Assembly: GCA_020650975.1 (NCBI GenBank)
Contig: JAIPMN010003701.1
Coordinates: forward strand, 9,468 to 48,546
From: Apostichopus californicus
Lineage: Eukaryota; Echinodermata; Holothuroidea; Aspidochirotida; Stichopodidae
Direction: 5' to 3'
DNA: 39,079 nucleotides
Shown here: one piece after another, positions 31,431 through 39,079 of the stretch
How positions within the stretch are numbered: position 1 is the stretch's first letter
Layout of the letters: each line of letters begins with the position of its first letter
Notes under the pieces: generated by a model
What the model was told of the DNA's origin: nothing
What the model saw: only the letters and a program-made list of their open reading frames with translations
Database searches by the model: none
Made by a program: the position numbers and the translations under genes

Positions 31431-31964
31431 ATCAGCAAATGTAAAATTATTTGTTTTTTACTTTAAAACTGTCAACCTGCAAATGAAAAGATTGAGGGAA
31501 ATGCAAAAAAATGATTTTTACTTTTTTAAACTAGGACATGTGTTAAAATGTTGGCATTTTTCACCTGCTTGTAAGTCATGGACACACCAACCTCCTCTCC
31601 CCCTCCCCCCCCCCACATTCCCAGCACCCTCCACCACCAAGGCTTCATCCATAACAATGTTTACTCAAACTCACATAGCCCACTTCTAGTTGGTGATAGG
31701 GCTAGACTGATTTACAATATTGAGGTCCAAAAGGCACCATACTTTGACACAATTAAATTATTTCTCCTTAATGAATAGAACTTTTGTGGGTAAAAATTAA
31801 TCATTGAATGTTTGATTTGAGGTGTAACACGTTTCATCAAAAGAATGGCTAATTAGGAGGTCGTTTGGTCTAAATATGACACTGAAATTATGAAAAAGAA
31901 AAGAACCGTTCTAGATGTGTGACAACCAGTTATCAACTTTTACAGTTTACATACATCTTATAAT

Positions 31965-32100
31965 AGCCTGGGGACTAATTCATCCAGTATCGCATCGCAA
32001 AATGCTACACTAAATGATCAAATTGCTATACAAGTCCAAAGTTGTATAGCAATTTTGTACACAGCCCTCAAATTCAACAGTGTGCCTAGCCTACACAATA
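31965..32100. repeat. Interspersed foldback repeat with perfect 14 bp hairpin
   Basis: AAATTGCTATACAA (32020-32033), an 8 nt loop and TTGTATAGCAATTT (32042-32055) form a perfect stem. Flanking words recur at 10540-10740, so this is a dispersed family. Confidence 0.65.
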
Positions 32101-32426
32101 TTTAAACACCAACATATTACCCGGTAGCTGCATTTTTGCTTTCTGCTCATAGGAGTTTGATTGAAAGTTTATGAATTGTTATCACATCATTTTGTTATTG
32201 TACTTTTGGAAGGATGTATAAATTCCGTCCCGAGTTGTTCAGGGTTTGACCGAAAAAGCGATCGATACATAATTTCGCATAACTAGGACTCTGTGGAATT
32301 CAAATCGTCACTGTAGGCCTAGCCTTTTTTTAAACGCTAGCCTAGTCCTTACTTTTATTTTCATCAACATTTACTGTACCATTAGTACATGGTTATTTAC
32401 TGCACAGAGTTTCGAGAAGTACTTAC

Positions 32427-32470
32427 CATGATATAATTTATTGTAGAAAAAGGTCGGTATAGCTTCCCCG
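32427..32470 (-). other. RMND1: Probable RMND1 non-coding leader exon (5' limit unknown)
   Basis: A strong minus-strand donor, ATCATG|GTAAGT, ends an exon at 32427. Acceptors TTTGCAG (exon starting 31476) or TTGACAG (starting 31468) precede the coding ATG. CpG density rises here. Confidence 0.5.
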
Positions 32471-32759
32471 ACAGTACAAGACTATGCACGTTGTTAACAA
32501 GACAAATTGACACTGGAATCATAATTCATATGCATACATGTGCATGATGTGTGAGAAGTAAACTTGAATATTATTACGTAACATGCACACAAGGGAAATC
32601 CCCCCAGAACTAGTTTCGCTGGGAGTGAAAGATACTGTTTTCGCAAATAATTTTTGGTGTAAAGCTAGATATGTTTCACGTGAACTATTTTGATGATGAA
32701 ACAAATTACTACAACAAATGGAAAAGCAAAACAGGGAACCATCTGGGTTAAACTAAGTT

Positions 32760-35700
32760 ATCGATGACGCTAACTGTTCGGAAAATAGGTGTCCAATCGT
32801 AAATTGTTATTAAGTCTCATTATACTCTTGGACTTAGCCAGTTCTGAAATTAGAGATTCTAGCTTTGTTCTACATTTGCTTTGTTGTGTGTGAGGAAGGG
32901 TAAGAGAAATGGAGGGAAGGAAGGAGAAGTGTAATTACAAATGTAACCATACCTCCTTTAAGCGTGCAAAGGCTACAACTGATAGTGTGAAATCATTTCT
33001 GTAAACATAAATTGAGGCATTTCTCCCTGCCCACTCGCTTTCCCAGTGTCAGAGGCATTGAATCACAATTAATTGTGACTTTTTTTGATTCCGTTAAAAC
33101 ACTGATAATTATACTTCCATGAAATGGGAATCACACAAAAAAAATACAAAACTCTACATATTTGTTTCTCTAATCATTCAATGTATTTGATAATATTAAA
33201 ACCGAATTTTTATTTTCTTCTTATTTATTTTTTTATTATTTTTCTTAATACTACCTCACTCAGTGAGCATCTTAAATTACTTAAAATGGTCAACGCTGCC
33301 ATGGATACACAATAAAATTATGACAGGTACCGGGTGACTGTCATACCTTGACATGTTTAATAATCCTTTCAACAAGATTTGATGATGAATCATAGCAATT
33401 AACTCCCCTGAGAGTTTCATAGGAAAATCTGAGAAAAGGAAAATAGATCCAAAACTCTGAAAACCTTTTTGACAAAAATGGTTAAATCAAATATTGTCAG
33501 TCACATTACAAGATGCTTCCTCTGTAGACATAAGACGAAAATGTTGATTGGTCTCGATTGCAGCATGTAACAGTAAAAGCTTACGGACAAACTATTCAAA
33601 ACTACACACTTCAAAATACAGGCTCTGACTCTTTTCATTTCCTCTCACTTTGACAACCAGTTGCAGTTAAATTATGAACTTTACTCTTCAAAATTGATCA
33701 TCTTAAGTAAATCTGCCTCACAGTCTGAAAATGTGTGTATATATGCCTGGATGCTCCAGAAACGACCACACACAAAACACATGACTTTAATGCCTAATAT
33801 TCATTTCAAGAAATTAGTTATCTGTCATTATATCTCTGAGATTTCACAGAAACTGAAAAAGCCTTCGTTGAAAAGCGTAAAAACAAACACATAGACGATA
33901 TGGATTAAGAACGTTGTTAAGTTTTTGAAAGAAGTAGAACAATAGCCATTACTTTGTGAGTTGTCTCCAACTTTCAGGAAGTTATTAAAGGTCACCAGCA
34001 GAGCCCCAAAATATGCTAGAAAGACTATTGAATAATGGTCCCTCATGTGCAAACCTTCAACAAGAAAAAAGTGTTGTACCAACACTTTATTATTTTTTTA
34101 ATTTTAATTTTATTATCTTTTTTTTCCCTTCATATTTATTAATTTAATCCCTACTTGATACCTGGAAATAAATGTGAATGATTAGAAGCCTCACTCAACT
34201 TCTTCTGAATTTTTTTAGCCATTCTAAAAGGCAACGCTGATGACCTTTAGCAAGACCAAACTGAGCCAAATCACAAAGCAAAGACAGGACTGATTAGTAC
34301 TACTTGCTTATTAACAAAATTACTTATGACAGTGCCTACCAATTCTACATTACACGTGAACATATCTTGTTCAAATATGTCAAAGTTGGAAAGTAAATTA
34401 AAAAGCAAACCTACATATTTCTCATTTACATTTTTTTGACAGTATAAAACAAAACACTGAACTGGGGGTGGGGGCAGCTTCACTGCCTCCAGCCCCCCTC
34501 CCCATTTCTCCATCCCCTCCCTTCACCTTTATATCTCTGAGTTTTTTCTTCATCACAACACGCTGCTTCACATTTCTTAACGAGGGAGAAACTTTCTGCA
34601 GACGATTTGTACGATCGTTGTAACCCTCCCTTGATACACAATGGTAGGCGCTTGCAAATCTCAGACCATGGTAAATTTTCAATAAGATTTCATATCCATA
34701 CTTGGTTTGGATCTTGGTGAGATACAGGTATTAAAGATGTCAAACTCAGTCTGTGTTCCTGTACTAATCAGATGTAAAATACTCACAATCCACAGAAATG
34801 TGATACAAGATACATAATTTAAGATATCGGCACACGCTTCCTCTTCAATGTCACTTTTGCATCAAACCATAAATCAGAGCTTATTCCATTTTCACAAATG
34901 TTAGAAACACAGCATACTTTCTGAAATATATTCAACTTTTTTATAGAACATAACACAAAGATATCATGATTGCAGATATATATAACCACTTAAGTTGGAA
35001 CCAATTTAGTTGAACTGAACCCCCAAAGACATACAAATGATGTTCACTAATTCCACAAATTATAACATATCTATCGTAAAATTGTCAAGAGTGACCTTAG
35101 TAAAATATTACATGGAAGTCTTTGGTGGATGTCAGTTATATCACATTCAATTTGTAGAAAAATGCACACACACACACATGCACGCACGACAAAAACAAAA
35201 TACAAACACATATCACCATGGCAACCAGAATTAAGACTTGTAGTAAAGCACACTCACAGAAAATGACAAAAGATTTGAATTACATTCTCTGAGACATTTT
35301 TCGTATGGAAGGCAACAGTGTTCAGTGTAATCCCTAACAGGAAAAGTTCTGACTAAAATCAGATTATCAAACAGATAAACGCAAAAGTTTAACACATAGG
35401 AGTAAATTGGTTCGGAACCTAGCGACAATATTATATCACAGATTTTTAAAAAATGGGAAAAGATTCATCTCGGCTGTTTCGAGGGAGCTGTTCTTCACAA
35501 ATATCTCTGTCACAGAAGCAACAAGATGATGGTTTTGGTTTGTACCCCATTGATTGTCGTCATTAGTACAAACCGAGCAACAGCCTACACCAAACATTTG
35601 AGACCAAGTCTTACAAAATACCCAAGCAAAACTTTTCATCCAAGTCAGTCGATCCCTGAAAAGGTCGTTCTCTTCTTACGAATCAAACTTGAGAAATGAC

Positions 35701-37223
35701 AGGATTTTAGCCAAGGACGATCTTCAGAGTGTGATGACACACAATTGTATGTTGAAAAATATTGGCAGGAATCACTGAAAAATGTAGTCACTGAATTACG
35801 GATAAATGAAGTCTAAAACTCAACTACAAACAAGATGAACACATCTGATCGGGAGGCTCACGGATTAAAAACAATGTCGTTTATATTTACGGGTGAAGCC
35901 AAATTATAAGACTTTTCACCAGAGAGAGATACCCAGTTTCCCCAACGTAAACCAATTCTGCAAAAACAATTTCTTTCCACTTGTGAGCTGATTGACGATG
36001 TTTAATAAAATCAATAGACATCATTTCACCTATCTACAGGTACAGAAAGACAATGAGGAAATTGTCTCTTTTGTAACAACACTGGTAGTAGCAACTGTAA
36101 CATGTTAACTACTATTTGGTATCTTTGGGGGAGGGGTGGGGGGTGGGAGAGGGGGTTCATTAAAAAGTTTACAAAATATAATACTGTACACAAAACCCAC
36201 TAAAAACAGCTAGTTGATTAAATCTATGTAACTAACATGTCTTGACTAGCTTCACACTTAAGATCTACCCAAACTGTCTCCACCGATCATTTTCCCAAGC
36301 GCCCCCTCCCCGCCCCCCTCCAACCTACTTTCCATTTTCCAACCAAAACAGTCTGATAGAATGGAAGCAACAGATATAACTTATTATACTCAATAATTAC
36401 TATTCCAAGGACACAAGCTTTTGGTTATCTGGATCAACATTTTAAATCCAGGGACAATCTTCCTATTGAGATATGCTAGTAAAAGTCGAATTATAACTTG
36501 TAATGTTTTTTGCGAGGCATAAACGTACGCCAAAACACATTGCTTGATTCGTTCGATTGAAACCTGTCCCTGGTGGGCGTAACTTAGACAAGTATTTACA
36601 AAGAGCCATCAAACACAAAGAAACAAATACGTCCAATAAACAGAAAATTTAAAATCGTTGAAGATATGGGTGATGACAGTTTCATAAATAAAGTTGGTCC
36701 GTTTGATTTTCGATTCTTTGCTTTTTATCGAGAAATACTGGTTTCCCTCTGCTCACGGACAAACGTGCCTATCCTATGCATATTGTGTTATGAATAAACA
36801 AAGTTTATCGTAAGGTATCTTTCGTACTTGGCCAGAACTGCTCTGCAATATCGGATTTTAAACAATGGCAGTCTAGCCATCACCGATTCGCAAGCCTCTT
36901 TTGAGCCCTATCGATCCACTGAATTTGACCCCGTCCCACATATATCAGTTTTTGCCGAGCTCAGCAGCCTGACGGGGAAACTTTCGGATTCGTTTACAAC
37001 TTATCTAAATAATCCATATCAAATTGTAGATATCAAATAGTTTTATACAACTCTTTACAGGTTCCATTATAAGGCAAGTGAAAGGATCCACCCGAGTAGC
37101 TAAAAACAAAACCACTCGAGAAGAACTATCGTGAACTTTGACCTCTTCCACTCTCTGAGGCGGACAAATTTCTTCCCAATTGCTAACGACCGTATCGTCT
37201 TCTGGTTAAAGTCTTTCCGGTCA
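32760..37223. other. No gene recognised; includes 3'UTR of the unknown gene at its right end
   Basis: The stretch is AT-rich with a CA tract at 35164-35185, a pyrimidine-rich tract at 34482-34528, a G-rich tract at 36127-36153 and an X-box-like GTTGCCATGGTGAT (minus, about 35212-35225). A 71-codon plus-strand open frame without ATG at 36828-37040 is discussed under findings. Confidence 0.5.
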
Positions 37224-37274
37224 TCATAAGAAGTAGTCGGGCTGTGGCCTCTTGGCTGGTTTACCTCGAACGGC
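37224..37274 (-). CDS. Probable last coding exon of the same unrecognised gene
   Basis: The acceptor is TGTCATTTTAG. In the required phase 0 it reads AVRGKPAKRPQPDYFL and then TGA. The basic, proline-rich end is plausible for a C-terminus. An alternative acceptor further downstream would give a less convincing basic tail. Confidence 0.5.
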   Translation of the reverse strand, partial: AVRGKPAKRPQPDYFL

Positions 37275-38130
37275 CTAAAATGACACAGATATAACAAACG
37301 CAAAATGTGAGATTCGTGGAGAGGACTTATGCGGGTCGGAGGCTAGGGAGAATGGTGGAACTTTTCATTCTTTAAATTTACAAACGAGGTATTATTTTTT
37401 ATTGCAAATGCTATTTCAAAATGATATTTTAGCTCCCTCCCCCTCCTTTTTATGAGTATCCCCTCTCTCTGTTCTACCCCCCCTCCCCAACCTTTTTATG
37501 AGTCTTCCCTCTTTTGTTCTAACCTCTCCTTTCCCAGATCAATTCAATTTGTAGAGATTAAATCTCTTTAAAACAGAGATGTTTAATGTTACGTTCTATC
37601 TTCTCCTTTACGTGGTCAAAATACCATCAAATGATAAGGTTCATCTTTTTTTCCCTTTCTTGAACAATGAACAGACGTTATTCATTGGATGCGATAACTA
37701 GCAAATCAATCGCCTATCCCCTTCCATCTCCTTATTGAAGCAAAGGCTATGACACCAGGATTGCATATGACATGATGGCGCATAGCCAAACTCTGGTCGC
37801 ATTTCAGTTTGTTCTGCATCATGTAAAGGCTGGAGAATATGGTACTATTTTCTTCCAATGGTATTATAACAAATGTTGAATTCCTTGAATAAATTTCTAA
37901 ATTTCAAAACAAATCATAAGCTATTTATTTGAATCAACAGCACTTTCGCAGCAGATGTCACAAGGGCTAGCAGGTAAAAGGTTCGTTGAAGTTTTTATTT
38001 TGCTTTACCAGTAAGATTGGTTATGAGTTATTTACACCCTTCTAAGGGTGAGATGAAATACCTTGTTGTCTTTTGAGGGGTTAAGAATTATTTGTTATAA
38101 GGGGTATGGGGCTACTCAATTACTCCCTAC

Positions 38131-38209
38131 CTGTGGAGCTGCTTCAAAGATTGTGAAATCCTTCATGAGATGTTCGTCAAGCTCAAATATTGCAGCAACG
38201 TTGCCACAT
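38131..38209 (-). CDS. Penultimate coding exon of an unrecognised gene
   Basis: The acceptor is CTTTCACAG and the donor CCACAG|GTAGGG. After one base completing a split codon, the only open frame reads [20 protein letters not shown] then FEAAPQ, ending in phase 0. Composition and splice sites look genuinely coding. I do not recognise the protein family from these 26 residues. The upstream exons lie beyond the right edge or beyond the minisatellite. Confidence 0.65.
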
Positions 38210-38572
38210 CTGTGAAAGTGAACGCATCAAAACAACTTACTATGCTTACAGGTCAGTGTACATGTCATTGATGGCCCAAATTGTCCAGAACATAAAGAAA
38301 CAACAAATAACTTAGAAGTAAATAATAGTCAAGGAGGAGCTTGTAGGTTGCCATAGAAGTCACAACAACTCCTACCCCCCCCCCTCTTCTTACAGCACCC
38401 CTCCCTACAATATACTTCCAATCCAAAGTCTTCTCTGTCTCAAATAAAAGGTATCATGTAAACCATTTTAATGTCATTCAAAGTAAAGAACTTCCTCTAT
38501 CCCCTGTGAGACACAAAGTCTCCACAAAACCAAATACTTTCTGGCATAGAACTGACATTATGGTAATCATTG

Positions 38573-39079
38573 ACACATAACCTCCATACATAACCTCCAT
38601 ACACACACATAACCTCCATACATAACCTCCATGTACACACATTACCTCCACACACACACATAACATCCAAACATAACCTCCATATACACACATAACCTCC
38701 ACATGACACTTGACCTCCACACAATACATAACATCTATACGTAACCTCCATACACACACATAACCTCCATACACACACATAACCTCCATACACACACATA
38801 ACCTCCATACACCTCGACACGACAAATAACCTCATACACACATATAACCTCCATACACACACATAACCTCCATACACAAAAATAACCTCCAAACACCTTC
38901 ACACGGCACATAACCTCCATACGTAACCACCATGCACACACATAACCTCCATACATAACTTCTATAACATACACATAACCTCCATACACACACATAACCT
39001 CCATACACACACATAACCTCCATACACCTCGACACGACAAATAACCTCATACACACATATAACCTCCATACACACACAT
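38573..39079. repeat. 19-20 bp minisatellite with 215 bp higher-order period
   Basis: On the minus strand the unit is TATGGAGGTTATGTGTGTG with variants. A variant block containing ACCTCGACACGAC appears at 38811 and again 215 bp later at 39026, with matching flanks. Because 19 is not a multiple of 3 and the unit lacks stops, all minus-strand frames stay open and give spurious YGGYVCVWRLCVCMEV-like proteins. The array runs off the window. Confidence 0.95.

Noticed and set aside
34422-34682. Basic minus-strand frame MKIYHGLRFASAYHC...
   Set aside because: Its second half reads through a purine-rich tract and there is no recognisable domain or neighbouring exon.
38478-39077. Several overlapping Tyr/Gly/Val/Cys-rich minus-strand frames resembling a repetitive secreted protein
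   Set aside because: They arise from a stop-free 19-20 bp minisatellite and exist in all three frames, so they are not genes.

Overview
The window is nuclear DNA of a multicellular animal. Its genes are split by GT-AG introns, it is AT-rich, and it carries microsatellites and short inverted-repeat elements. Proteins assembled by hand from the exons read as animal orthologues of a mitochondrial citrate carrier, tektin-1 and RMND1. The repeat content and tempo suggest a marine invertebrate. An echinoderm or other invertebrate deuterostome is plausible, but the sequence alone does not prove it.

Layout. (1) 1-12605, minus strand: the 5' part of a citrate/tricarboxylate carrier gene (SLC25A1 type). 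Coding exons are at 12605-12461, 5265-5058 and 4020-3794. They encode the N-terminus and the first two of the three carrier repeats. The third repeat is not seen and should lie beyond the left edge. Its 5'UTR is spliced further upstream. (2) 14.2-19.5 kb, plus strand: a complete tektin-1 gene with five coding exons (402 aa) and a probable non-coding first exon. It is divergent from the carrier gene, so 13.6-14.4 kb probably holds both promoters. (3) 19.5-22.3 kb: gene-free spacer between converging genes. (4) 22.3-32.4 kb, minus strand: a complete RMND1 gene with nine coding exons (417 aa), a mitochondrial presequence and a C-terminal membrane helix. (5) 32.4-37.2 kb: no convincing exon. (6) 37.2-38.2 kb, minus strand: the last two coding exons of a gene I do not recognise. 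(7) 38.57 kb to the right edge: a 19-20 bp minisatellite with a 215 bp higher-order period.

How the genes relate. Two of the three named products are mitochondrial: the citrate carrier of the inner membrane and RMND1, a mitochondrial translation factor. Tektin-1 is an axonemal doublet-microtubule protein. The head-to-head carrier/tektin pair may share control elements, but nothing else points to a common pathway.

The most interesting non-genic material is: a hAT-type MITE with a perfect 8 bp target duplication in RMND1 intron 1; a tandem duplication in RMND1 that copied an exon's 5' end and splice site; three diverged hammerhead-ribozyme-like motifs around tektin-1; a perfect 33 bp hairpin and a foldback element in the tektin-1 leader intron; and the right-end minisatellite. 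I found no convincing new multi-gene system.
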